Source: Moorena producens 3L (GTDB taxonomy: Bacteria > Cyanobacteriota > Cyanobacteriia > Cyanobacteriales > Coleofasciculaceae). Taken from it: DNA of 64,000 nucleotides. Below the pieces are notes generated by a model. It made no database searches. It was not told where the DNA came from and was given only the letters and a program-made list of their open reading frames with translations. The position numbers and the translations under genes were made by a program. The stretch lies in NCBI RefSeq assembly GCF_000211815.1, contig NZ_GL890946.1, forward strand, positions 1 to 64,000, written 5' to 3'. This document shows, piece after piece, positions 7,889 through 16,034 of this stretch; positions within the stretch are counted from its first letter, which is position 1; every line of letters begins with the position of its first letter.

Positions 7889-8971
7889 ATGGAGAGCCGG
7901 TTGCCGTGTGATGACAGCGAATATAGGGAGCGTCTAGTAGAGGCAGCACGCCAAACTTTCGTTCCTACATTACCTGACAACATTCCAGATAATGTTCATG
8001 ACCTTGCGTCAAACCATCGCACCGGTGAAGCTGCTCAACTTTTAGAGAAAGGGATTGAGCAGCACCAGCGATGTCAATTATCCGCAGCAAGACAGTCGTT
8101 TCAAGAAGCACTAGCAATGTATGCGCAATTGGCAAATAGACGGGGTCAAGGAAAAGCTCTGAGTGGTATGGCCCTGACTGCTTATTCCTTGGACAACTTT
8201 CAACAAGCCATAAAATATAGTAACAAAAGTCTTGCGATCGCAAAAGACATCAAAGACCAGCGTCTTGAGGGCCAGGTTTTGGGAATTTTGGGAAATGCCT
8301 ACCGTCACCAAGGAAATCACCTCAAAGCCATTGACTATGGTCAAAAAAGCCTAACTATTATGCGGCAACTCCAAGACCGACTGGGAGAGGTGACTGCCTT
8401 GAACAATCTAGGATTGGCCCATAAGGCACTAGGGGATTTGCCCCGAGCAATAGCTTGCCAGCAACAGAGCCTCTATGTTGCCCAGAGTCTTGGGTTACCG
8501 CAGCTGGAAGAGCGAATTCTGAGAAATCTTAGTAACTCCTGCTACTCCATCGGTGATTATGCTCAAGCTATTGACTATTACGAGCAGCGTTTTGCGATCG
8601 CACAGCAGATGGGTGATCTTCCCCTAGAAGGACAAATTCTGGGCAAGTTGGGTAATGCTTGCTTGGCACTAGGAGATTATATTCAAGGGATTTACTATAT
8701 TCAGCAGCAATTGCTCAAAGCTCAACAAATAGGTAATCGCCGTCTAGAACAACAAGCTTTAGGTCGCTTGGGAAAGGCTTATGATGCTTTAGACAATTAT
8801 GGCCAAGCGGTTGAATATTATGAACAACGTTTGAGTATTGCCCAAGCCATCGGTGACCGGAAGGCAGCAAAAAAAGCCATAGCTAGTCTGAAAGCCGCTT
8901 ATTACTCTCAAGGAAACTACACTAAAGCTATGGAGTACCATCAGAAAAATTTAGCACTCACTAATCCATAA
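7889..8971 (+). CDS. Tetratricopeptide repeat protein
   Basis: 360 residues, made almost wholly of TPR units of the kinesin-light-chain/LGN type with about 40-residue spacing. The repeating pattern is LGNAYxxxGDYxQAIDYYEQRLAIAQxIGDR, seen at least six times between residues 60 and 355. No signal peptide, membrane segment or enzymatic domain is visible, so it is probably a cytoplasmic protein-protein interaction scaffold. The first 50 residues are not TPR-like. The partner is unknown. Such TPR proteins are abundant in filamentous cyanobacteria, often with CHAT or kinase partners, but none is adjacent here. Confidence 0.88.
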   Translation: MESRLPCDDSEYRERLVEAARQTFVPTLPDNIPDNVHDLASNHRTGEAAQLLEKGIEQHQRCQLSAARQSFQEALAMYAQLANRRGQGKALSGMALTAYSLDNFQQAIKYSNKSLAIAKDIKDQRLEGQVLGILGNAYRHQGNHLKAIDYGQKSLTIMRQLQDRLGEVTALNNLGLAHKALGDLPRAIACQQQSLYVAQSLGLPQLEERILRNLSNSCYSIGDYAQAIDYYEQRFAIAQQMGDLPLEGQILGKLGNACLALGDYIQGIYYIQQQLLKAQQIGNRRLEQQALGRLGKAYDALDNYGQAVEYYEQRLSIAQAIGDRKAAKKAIASLKAAYYSQGNYTKAMEYHQKNLALTNP

Positions 8972-9071
8972 GAGAAATGGTACTTCTGGTCGGGATAAGG
9001 CTCGTACTTATTAGCCATTACCAAAACACCGACACTGATCTCTATCAAAATAGCGATAAAATAGGGTTCAC

Positions 9072-9962
9072 TTATTTATTGTCGTCTATATACTTGCGCT
9101 GGCTCGGAGGGGCGACCCAAAGTAGACAATAGCCGCTAGTGGCTTTTTTTCCCCCAAAGTTTAACCGGATTCCTGCCTCTATGGCATCCTTTTGACACTC
9201 TAAGTTATCCAAATAGCCCGCATTCCATTTGGTTATATTTCTGGCTAATTTGCCCTCTTTACTGATTGCCCAATTTAAGGTAGCTGCTTCGTCTAGGGTT
9301 AGTTGTCTAGAACCATTGGGGTCTAATTTTGGTTGACTTAACTCAGATAGCCCCCAACCCGCTCCTAGTCCACAAACCAATGACAAAACCACAGCTCCAC
9401 AAATGGCTGTAATGTTTGTAAAAGGAGATGCCTTAACAATCGGAAAATCCATTGACCCTTTGGGTGGATAGGAACAGGGCTGTCTTTCTGACTTGGATTC
9501 TATGGTTACTTTTGATTGCTCTATGGCAGACGCGTTCGCCTTTGGCGCGCTCTGAAGAGCGATCGCTTTAGCAATTTCTTGGCGCTGAATATCCACGGTG
9601 GATTGCCCCACGACATCAATCATCTGCTGGATATCCTTTTCCCAACTTCGGAATAACTGCTCTAAGGATTTAGGAGTATCTGCTAACATTGTTTCCAAAC
9701 TGGACGTTGCTACCAAAAATAGGAATAGCGGGTCATTAGCGTCCAATTCTGTCGCAACAACTAAATCTAAAATTTTTGCCTTAAAGCTATCGGAACGTCC
9801 TTCTAACAGCTTTTCCAATAGAGAGTAATCCGTCTTATCCCTCTCGTCAATTAAATCTGACAGACTTTCAGGTTGCTTGATGTGGGAGAGGTTTTCTTGA
9901 GAAAGATTACTTCCTACCATTTCCCTAATTCCTTGTTTGCTTACTTCTTTATAAATAGCCAT
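9072..9962 (-). CDS. Unknown membrane-anchored protein
   Basis: About 296 residues from the ATG at 9962; an earlier in-frame start at 9980 is possible. Residues 1-180 are charged and helical and look cytoplasmic. One membrane segment lies near 186-205 (TNITAICGAVVLSLVCGLGA). A short C-terminal domain of about 90 residues follows (LTLDEAATLNWAISKEGKLA). It resembles uncharacterised cyanobacterial proteins often found with plasmid-like genes, but I cannot name the family with certainty. It shares strand with the secretion cluster downstream of the coupling ATPase and may be an accessory part. A 36-base dispersed repeat lies inside the coding sequence at 9532-9567. Confidence 0.7.
   Translation of the reverse strand: MAIYKEVSKQGIREMVGSNLSQENLSHIKQPESLSDLIDERDKTDYSLLEKLLEGRSDSFKAKILDLVVATELDANDPLFLFLVATSSLETMLADTPKSLEQLFRSWEKDIQQMIDVVGQSTVDIQRQEIAKAIALQSAPKANASAIEQSKVTIESKSERQPCSYPPKGSMDFPIVKASPFTNITAICGAVVLSLVCGLGAGWGLSELSQPKLDPNGSRQLTLDEAATLNWAISKEGKLARNITKWNAGYLDNLECQKDAIEAGIRLNFGGKKATSGYCLLWVAPPSQRKYIDDNK
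9532..9567. repeat. 36-base repeat inside a coding sequence, copy 1
   Basis: The segment begins GCGTTCGCCTTTGGCGCGCT and ends AGAGCGATCGCT. It is the same as 12472-12507 apart from two central bases, yet the two copies lie in unrelated genes. It contains a HIP1 octamer and a short palindrome. It appears to be a mobile repeat that has entered genes in frame. Confidence 0.85.
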
Positions 9963-10150
9963 AAAATTCGATAATAACAAGATTTGTAAATATTTGTTAC
10001 ATAGAGACGTTAAAATCCTGAAACGATAAAAATTCTCTGAAAAAAGGAACGTTACTATAAGGGGTTATATGTACATAATCAATCCGTTGCTCTGCTTAGA
10101 GAGTACTACCAAGAAAGAGAAACAGTCAAAAACTTGAACAGGTTAAATCA

Positions 10151-10262
10151 GTAAGCATTCAGCAGTTAGCTAACGCGCTACGCTCAGGCTGACTGCACCT
10201 CAAGTAGCGTGGCCTACGGCCAATAGCTGTTGGCGTAGCCTGCGCGTAGCGCATATGCTTAC
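10151..10262. repeat. GTAAGCATTCAG foldback element
   Basis: It begins GTAAGCATTCAGC and ends GCATATGCTTAC, which are inverted ends. The interior carries GCGTAGC/GCTACGC palindromes and the GTGGCCTACGGCCA motif. It belongs to a family also seen at 13299-13504, 24761-24962, 49235-49443, 52640-52942 and 57357-57551. Confidence 0.75.
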
Positions 10263-10292
10263 TTAAATCAAGGGATTTAGAAGAAGGAATTT

Positions 10293-11105
10293 ATGGCTAT
10301 GACCCACCTAATTGCTCAAACTCATCACACTGATCCTCAGATAATTGATGATGATTTTTTGGATTATCCCCACGTAGATCATATCTGTCTTCAATTAGAG
10401 GAAGTCACCCTAGGAGCTTATAGCCTTGATAACCAAATTGTTTTTAGCTTACGGCAAATGTCTATACCGATTAGACAGTCTCCAAGACAAGCTCAAAAAT
10501 TTCTTGAAGAAAATGGCTATCAAAAATTATGGGTTACTACTCCTTCCCAGAGAAACTTGACTGTTTATCCTCTCAACAGCTTACTGGCTTATTGGAAATA
10601 TTTAGTTTCAGACAATCTCATCCCCCCCTACCTGGATAAAAATCAAACAGTTTCCTTAAAGCAACTCATTGAACAATTAGAGAAAGACCCAAATCAATTA
10701 ATCCAACCAAGGGTAAACTTAATTAACCAAGATTCAGATTTGCTAAAAGCAACCCCGACTAGGATTACAATTGGTCAATCCCAATTAGAAATATTAAAGA
10801 CAGAGGATGATCAGGAGTTTCGGGTTAGTTTATCCGCTGCCATGGATGCCATAGGCTCATCGGTTGCTTTACTGGTGGGAATTATTAACTCAAGGAGAAA
10901 ACTAAAAAAATTGAAAGCCAAAGGTTTTTCGGGTAAGATACTATACTGTTATACAGAAACTCAAGGGATAATGAAAACTATGAGTTTAGGAGATTGTCTT
11001 CATATTTGGGAATACTTTGCCCTGAAAGGCAATACTAAAGCTGTCTATCTCCTATCGTCTTGCAGCAAACTGGGGATAAATTCTCTGCTGGAATTTAAGT
11101 CTTAA
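10293..11105 (+). CDS. Unknown protein
   Basis: 270 residues, soluble, with no signal peptide or clear membrane segment. It starts at ATG 10293 after GAAGGAATTT, a usable ribosome binding site. A middle stretch such as RQSPRQAQKFLEENGYQKLW suggests a compact N-terminal domain of about 110 residues that recalls cyanobacterial plasmid or phage-type proteins acting with anti-repressors, but that is a guess. It is the only + strand gene in the 9-30 kb block. I do not recognise its function. Confidence 0.65.
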   Translation: MAMTHLIAQTHHTDPQIIDDDFLDYPHVDHICLQLEEVTLGAYSLDNQIVFSLRQMSIPIRQSPRQAQKFLEENGYQKLWVTTPSQRNLTVYPLNSLLAYWKYLVSDNLIPPYLDKNQTVSLKQLIEQLEKDPNQLIQPRVNLINQDSDLLKATPTRITIGQSQLEILKTEDDQEFRVSLSAAMDAIGSSVALLVGIINSRRKLKKLKAKGFSGKILYCYTETQGIMKTMSLGDCLHIWEYFALKGNTKAVYLLSSCSKLGINSLLEFKS

Positions 11106-11113
11106 TCAGCAGT

Positions 11114-11247
11114 TATAGCAAGGAAAGTATAGTTTAGGACATAGTATTTTGTTTTCAAGGTAACAGGGTTCCCCCCTAACCCCCCTTAGTAAGGGGGGAA
11201 GGGAACAGGGAACAAAATATGTCTTAACCTTTACTTCGACTGCTATA
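11114..11247. repeat. TATAGCA...TGCTATA foldback element
   Basis: The inverted ends TATAGCA and TGCTATA enclose the segments GTTTAGGACATA and TATGTCTTAAC and a central C-run/G-run palindrome (CCCCCCTAACCCCCC, then GGGGGG). The same arrangement, nearly base for base at the ends, is at 20394-20540. Confidence 0.75.
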
Positions 11248-11343
11248 TTTAAACCTAATCAAGGTATAAAATTCCTTGATTAAACTGGTTGGTAATCGGT
11301 AAGGCTTAAGTGTTAATGGGTAATGGTACGAGAGTAATCACAA

Positions 11344-11377
11344 TTACCCATTACCCATTACCCATTACTCATTACAT
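11344..11377. repeat. Heptamer tandem repeat ATTACCC
   Basis: About four to five units of ATTACCC with one variant (ATTACTC). It is one of many 7-base tandem repeats in the window. Confidence 0.7.
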
Positions 11378-11490
11378 CGGATTAGATATCAGATTAAGTC
11401 CGGTTGAATACCCATAATAAAGAAGATTGATGGGGAGATAGTGTGCTGTAAAAATTGGTATTAAGGATAATTATCGGGACATGATATCAC

Positions 11491-13185
11491 TTAAGACCCA
11501 ACATTTAATCGTTCTCCCCACAAGGTAGTTATTTCCCTAGCAAAAATTGATTTATCTGGTGAAGAGGAAGGCTTACAAACCCCTTCTGCTCGATTTTCCA
11601 TTGCTAAAACTCTCTCGGTATCCTGAGAATACAAGGGAGTCATTGCTTCTCGCTGCTCTAATAGATTTTCCAATTCAATTTTAAAAGGAGTTCTCTGACC
11701 TTGATGGAACACTCGCTGCACTGCTGATTCTACAATGGCACGAATTTCTGCTCCAGTACATTTTCGTGTCGCACTCAATAATCGACGCCATTGTTTTTCT
11801 GTTAATGGTCCATTTCCCTCCCGATAACGAGGATCAAATCGGCTAGCATGGAGTTTAAAAATCTCAAACCGCTCAATCTCTTTGGGAAAACCGACATAAA
11901 ACAGTTTGTCAAATCTGCCAGCACGAGTTAATTCTGGAGGCAAAGCATCTAATCGGTTGAGAGTTCCAATCACAAATGTGGGAGTTGTTTTCTCTTGCAA
12001 CCAGGTTAATAGAATTCCTAGAATTTGTTTGGTGTTATTTGTTTGGGAATCAAAAAACTTGTCCAATTCATCGAGAAACAAAACACAAGGACTCGCGGCC
12101 TCAACTCGACGCAAGAGTCGTTTTAAATGGGTTGGACTACTACCAATTACTAAATCCACTCCCATGCTAATTAAAGGAAATCCTAAGGTTTGAGCACAGA
12201 CTTTGGCAGCAAAGGTTTTTCCTGTTCCTGGAGGACCAATCAATAGCCATCCCTTGGGCAATGGAATCCCATAAGCTCTGGCTTGATCAGAAAAATCTTG
12301 TTTCACCCATTCCAAGGCTTGTTTCAGTTTATCTAATCCCCCAAATTCCCCAACATCAGGTTTGAGGAACTCTAAACCAAATCCTTTGAGTCTGTGAATT
12401 TTGTAATTGATTAATTGCTTGGCTAGCTCTGATTGAGATTGGGCTTTGTTGACTGCTATATGAAATTGCTTGCGTTCGCCTTTGGCGCGCTCTTCAGAGC
12501 GATCGCTTAACAGGCAAGACACTATGGGGGCGTATTTATTTTTTTTCGCCGCCAGTTTGACTGCCATCCGAATTTCTTCCGGAGTCAATCCCCCGATAGA
12601 CCGAGCTAGTCTGTCGTCTAGAGGTGTTTCTTGGTCAGCCAAACCATATTCTACTAAATGAGTTTTTAATAATGCCGTGACTTCCTTGGGTTCTGGGAAA
12701 GGAAATTCGGCAGCAGGAATAATTGAGTTTAAAATTCGAGGTAACTCATTCTCCCCCGTATCCAAAAGAATTAGAAACTTATCGCTTGAGAGACCAAAGT
12801 TGTAGAGAACATTAGACAATGAGGTTCTGATGGTTATGGTTTGCCCACTGTCAGCACTATCGAGTAAAGACGGTAAATCTTCTAAGATAAATAGAGCTTT
12901 ACCAGAATAGGCTTGACAAAAATTCAACACTTCAACAACCTGTGCAAATGGCTCACGCTCTTCTAGGACATTAACCATTGAACTTTCTAAGGTATCATAA
13001 TTTCCATCCCATTCAATTTTCTGAAATCCACGACTAGCTAAATTCCAGAGGTAAACCAGGAATACTCCATGGTGAGTAAGACTCTGACAAATCCACCTGA
13101 GTACATTGTGTCTTTCAATCAAGGGAATTCCTATAGATACTGCTCCATAGCATTCTAATAATGTCCCAACTTCGGGTATATTCAT
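11491..13185 (-). CDS. AAA+ ATPase of the Ycf46 type
   Basis: About 564 residues from the ATG at 13185; an earlier TTG is in frame. The N-terminal half is a degenerate AAA-like domain that keeps the Walker B-like ALFILEDLPSLL but lacks a good P-loop. The C-terminal half is a full AAA+ module: Walker A GPPGTGKTFAAKV near residue 315, Walker B CVLFLDELDKFF near 365, sensor/arginine-finger region PPELTRAGRFDKLFYV near 425, and a C-terminal lid helix bundle. This two-part layout is that of Ycf46, an ATPase of chloroplasts and cyanobacteria of poorly known role. It lies on the strand of the secretion cluster. A 36-base repeat is inserted in frame at 12472-12507. Confidence 0.85.
   Translation of the reverse strand: MNIPEVGTLLECYGAVSIGIPLIERHNVLRWICQSLTHHGVFLVYLWNLASRGFQKIEWDGNYDTLESSMVNVLEEREPFAQVVEVLNFCQAYSGKALFILEDLPSLLDSADSGQTITIRTSLSNVLYNFGLSSDKFLILLDTGENELPRILNSIIPAAEFPFPEPKEVTALLKTHLVEYGLADQETPLDDRLARSIGGLTPEEIRMAVKLAAKKNKYAPIVSCLLSDRSEERAKGERKQFHIAVNKAQSQSELAKQLINYKIHRLKGFGLEFLKPDVGEFGGLDKLKQALEWVKQDFSDQARAYGIPLPKGWLLIGPPGTGKTFAAKVCAQTLGFPLISMGVDLVIGSSPTHLKRLLRRVEAASPCVLFLDELDKFFDSQTNNTKQILGILLTWLQEKTTPTFVIGTLNRLDALPPELTRAGRFDKLFYVGFPKEIERFEIFKLHASRFDPRYREGNGPLTEKQWRRLLSATRKCTGAEIRAIVESAVQRVFHQGQRTPFKIELENLLEQREAMTPLYSQDTERVLAMENRAEGVCKPSSSPDKSIFAREITTLWGERLNVGS
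12472..12507. repeat. 36-base repeat inside a coding sequence, copy 2
   Basis: Near-identical to 9532-9567. Here it encodes part of the segment LSDRSEERAKGERKQFH, a charged linker between the two ATPase halves, whereas the copy at 9532 is read in another frame as IALQSAPKANA. The same DNA read two ways supports repeat invasion. Confidence 0.85.
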
Positions 13186-13298
13186 TTTCAAGCAAACGTT
13201 ATTGATTCAAAATGAAATTATAGCAATCCTAAATAATTTGTGAACAATACTTCCATTTAAACTAGTCTTTGCTAAGAAAGTAATGAGTCCTGAGTAAG

Positions 13299-13504
13299 GT
13301 AAGCATTCAGCAGTCAGCAGTCAGCAGTCAGCCTTTGGGTGATAGCTAATAGCTAATACATTATAGCTGATGCATTATAGCTTATAAATTATAGCTAATA
13401 CATTATAGCTTATACCTGTTCGCGTAGCGTGGCCATTGGCGTAGCGTGGCCTACGGCCAACTTGGCCTTGGCTGATGGCTGATAGCTGATAGCTGAATCC
13501 TTAC
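13299..13504. repeat. GTAAGCATTCAG foldback element with heptamer interior
   Basis: It starts GTAAGCATTCAGCAGTCAG and ends GCTGAATCCTTAC. Inside are heptamers of the CAGTCAG and CTGATAG type, TAGCTAATACATTA-like repeats and GCGTAGCGTGGCC palindromes. It fills the gap between the AAA ATPase gene and the next gene. Confidence 0.75.
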
Positions 13505-13591
13505 TGAGTAAGACCTGTGACTGTTCACGAATTATAGAGGATTGCTAGATCAGGTTGTTTATTGTTGAGGGTTAACAGTTAACAAAAAGCC

Positions 13592-15115
13592 TTACAAAGA
13601 TAGCTCCTTTGATTTCTGTTTGAGATTAATCGGTTCCGAGAAAGGTGTTTTAGCTGGCGGTTGAAAAGCCTGTCCATTGCTTGAAGCTAGTGCTGTTAAA
13701 CTGGAGTGAGCAAAGGGGTTAGGAGCACCTAGGCTTTGAGATTTTAGAGACTGCACTGATGATCGAGAGGGCTGAACTAGTCGTTGTGGCGCTTGGCTCA
13801 TTAAAGGTTTTAAGGCTTGCTCAAAGTAGGATAAATCCCGTTGTGTCATCTGGGACATAAATTGTCCTTTCTGCTGTGAAAAGATGGTTCCTCGTCTGTC
13901 CTTAGCCGCAATTGTGATATCGCCATTGGGAGTTGCTCTCCAGTTATAGTTGAGTTTACCTTCAACCTGGACAGTATTTCCTTGTGATTGGGCATACTCG
14001 ACCAATGTATCTGCAACTGCCTTGACACGGCTAAAGTAGTCAGCCTCAGAAGCTCCTAATTGCCGAAACTTTCCCTCAGGTTTCTGTCCCCAATCTAACT
14101 GCTTTTTTACCTGTGAAATTTCTTGATATTGCTGTTCATTGAGTTTGGGTTCTCCCTGTACAGTGACCCCCATAGCACCAGCGCGAAACTTTATCAATTC
14201 CTTACCTTTTTTGTCCCTCATTGCATAGGAATTATCCTCGCGATGAATCGTATACTCTGCTGATTCATAGGTATCTTGTCCTGGTGATGCTTGAGAATTG
14301 ATTAAGCGTACTAAGGTAGCAGCAGCTTCTTTTTGACGGGATGTTTCATGGTAATTAGACACAGCATTTTTGAATTTTTCCACTTTTTCTGAAATCGGTG
14401 AAACAACCTTTTCCCACCAACTCGGCTGCTTGGATTGAAGCATTCGGGCTTCAATCAATTCAGATAGAAACTCCGATTGCATAGCTTCTTGTTTTTGTTT
14501 TTGAGCACTACGAAGCATACGCATCTCATTAACCTGGCACTGCAAAAACTGCTTTAGTGGTGTATTCTCTAAAGCCTGCACTGAGCGTCGTACTGAATAT
14601 AATCCACCTCTGGTTTCAGTATTAGCTTTTACGGGTTGGACTTTTGGTTTTAAAGATTGGTTTTGTGGTTGAATTGGACTAGATATCTTTTGTTTTTGCC
14701 CCTGTAGCTGTTGTTCATCAAAAGCGTTAACCTTTACCACACCTTCATCATTAGTTTGTAAAATAACGATTCCATCCAATTCTACTTTTTTATTGGTGAC
14801 TCCAATCATCTCTCCTACAGATGACTCTTTGGCTAAAGTCAACTGACCAATGATGTCTGAGTTCAAGTCATTGACCAACTTATCTCCATCTTTACCATAG
14901 ACTACTTTATCCTCATCGGTAATTTTAATTTCAGGCTCTTGATTACTATTGTATACCTGACCATTGAGTTGTTGAGCCTGTCGATTTTGTTCTTGCTTTT
15001 GCTGCTGCTTTTGCTTAAATGCTGCCAGTCCACTTGACCATTTGGAAATGACACCTTGGTATTGTCCTTGTAAAGATGATACATAGGACTCACTGACTAT
15101 TGTTACTTTTGCCAT
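13592..15115 (-). CDS. Unknown protein of the secretion cluster
   Basis: 507 residues with no signal peptide or membrane segment. It begins with a Gln/Lys-rich coiled-coil stretch at about residues 33-55 (FKQKQQQKQEQNRQAQQLNG). A charged helical stretch at about 185-280 follows, then a more compact domain at about 285-420. The tail is Ser/Gln/Pro-rich. The compact part resembles the low-complexity proteins that accompany relaxases or DNA-processing genes on cyanobacterial plasmids, but no relaxase His cluster is visible. Its start lies four bases after the stop of the preceding gene, so the two are translated from one mRNA. Function unknown; position suggests a substrate or DNA-processing helper of the secretion system. 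Confidence 0.7.
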   Translation of the reverse strand: MAKVTIVSESYVSSLQGQYQGVISKWSSGLAAFKQKQQQKQEQNRQAQQLNGQVYNSNQEPEIKITDEDKVVYGKDGDKLVNDLNSDIIGQLTLAKESSVGEMIGVTNKKVELDGIVILQTNDEGVVKVNAFDEQQLQGQKQKISSPIQPQNQSLKPKVQPVKANTETRGGLYSVRRSVQALENTPLKQFLQCQVNEMRMLRSAQKQKQEAMQSEFLSELIEARMLQSKQPSWWEKVVSPISEKVEKFKNAVSNYHETSRQKEAAATLVRLINSQASPGQDTYESAEYTIHREDNSYAMRDKKGKELIKFRAGAMGVTVQGEPKLNEQQYQEISQVKKQLDWGQKPEGKFRQLGASEADYFSRVKAVADTLVEYAQSQGNTVQVEGKLNYNWRATPNGDITIAAKDRRGTIFSQQKGQFMSQMTQRDLSYFEQALKPLMSQAPQRLVQPSRSSVQSLKSQSLGAPNPFAHSSLTALASSNGQAFQPPAKTPFSEPINLKQKSKELSL

Positions 15116-15119
15116 GGTT

Positions 15120-15452
15120 TTAAACTCCTAATGCTCCCAACCCTAAGGCTCCAAAAATTGCTGCTCGGTGCTGCAAGTTCTGAGTGCGATCAAGCAAAAT
15201 ATTTTTTCCTCGATAAAACACGCAAAGCTGTCCATCGAAATACCAAGCATTGTAGTCACTGACCTGATCGTTGTGCCTAGGCATTTCATAGGGTATGCCT
15301 TTGGACACCACTACGCCAGCTAACAATCCATATTGATCAAAAATCTCAATCACATTAGGAAAATAGTCGATGGGTAATGAAGGTAGATCCGATAAGTTAT
15401 TTGTTGCCCTATCTAAATCCTCTACAGGATTTATTTTATAGTTAGAAAACAT
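15120..15452 (-). CDS. Unknown 110-residue protein
   Basis: The ATG at 15452 is preceded by GGAGG with five bases between, so this start is chosen over an in-frame TTG four codons upstream. The protein is short and soluble, with a beta-rich middle (VIEIFDQYGLLAGVVVSKGI) and a C-terminus ending in a hydrophobic ALGLGALGV. It is cotranscribed with the 507-residue gene directly downstream. No family recognised. Confidence 0.65.
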   Translation of the reverse strand: MFSNYKINPVEDLDRATNNLSDLPSLPIDYFPNVIEIFDQYGLLAGVVVSKGIPYEMPRHNDQVSDYNAWYFDGQLCVFYRGKNILLDRTQNLQHRAAIFGALGLGALGV

Positions 15453-15464
15453 GGCTTCCTCCAA

Positions 15465-16034
15465 TTACACAATTTTAAAGTTATCAGATGGCAACTTACC
15501 CTTCACCGAACGCCAAAGGCGAACAACCTGCAACCTGCAACCTTCAACCTGCAACCTGTAGGGTGCATCTCATTGTCTTGATGCAATAGCGAGTGGGGGA
15601 AACCACGGCAAAGCGCGAGTGGTTTGAAGTTACCGTAAGACAGGCTCGCCTTAATCAATGGAGGCGCGCTTTCCGCTTGAAGAATTAAATTACGGGGTCG
15701 CGCCTCAAGTTTTAACCCTTTTTTGCATAACCTACCAACCATAAAGGCTCAACGTAATCAGGTTTCGTCTCCGGGGGAACCCCCAAGACCGCGCTGCCTC
15801 CCCTGTTCCGAAGCTGCATCGCTTTTACTGTTTGACCCGGTGGGTGGAATGGGCATCTTGCCCGTTACAATCGAACGGGCTGTCCCAACCCGGGCGTTGA
15901 GGCGGAAAATGAGGGCGAGCCCGTCTTATCACGCACCCTACGCAACCTTCAACCTGCAACCTGCAACCTGCAACCTGCAACCTGAAACCTGAAACCTGTA
16001 ACCTGTAACCTGTAACTTCTATGAAAGTAACTCA
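15465..16034. repeat. Repeat-filled gap with CAACCTG heptamers
   Basis: Five CAACCTG-type units lie at 15524-15558 and about ten at 15943-16016, with variants CAACCTT, AAACCTG and TAACCTG. Between them are a diverged palindrome of the GGTGCG/GGCGCG family (15661-15706) and a GACCCGGTGGGTGGAA segment (15834-15868) repeated at 54666-54700. No gene is supported here; an open frame at 15723-15992 is mostly repeat. Confidence 0.8.

Noticed and set aside
13592..15115. Relaxase candidate in the secretion cluster
   Set aside because: No three-His metal motif or catalytic Tyr region could be found.
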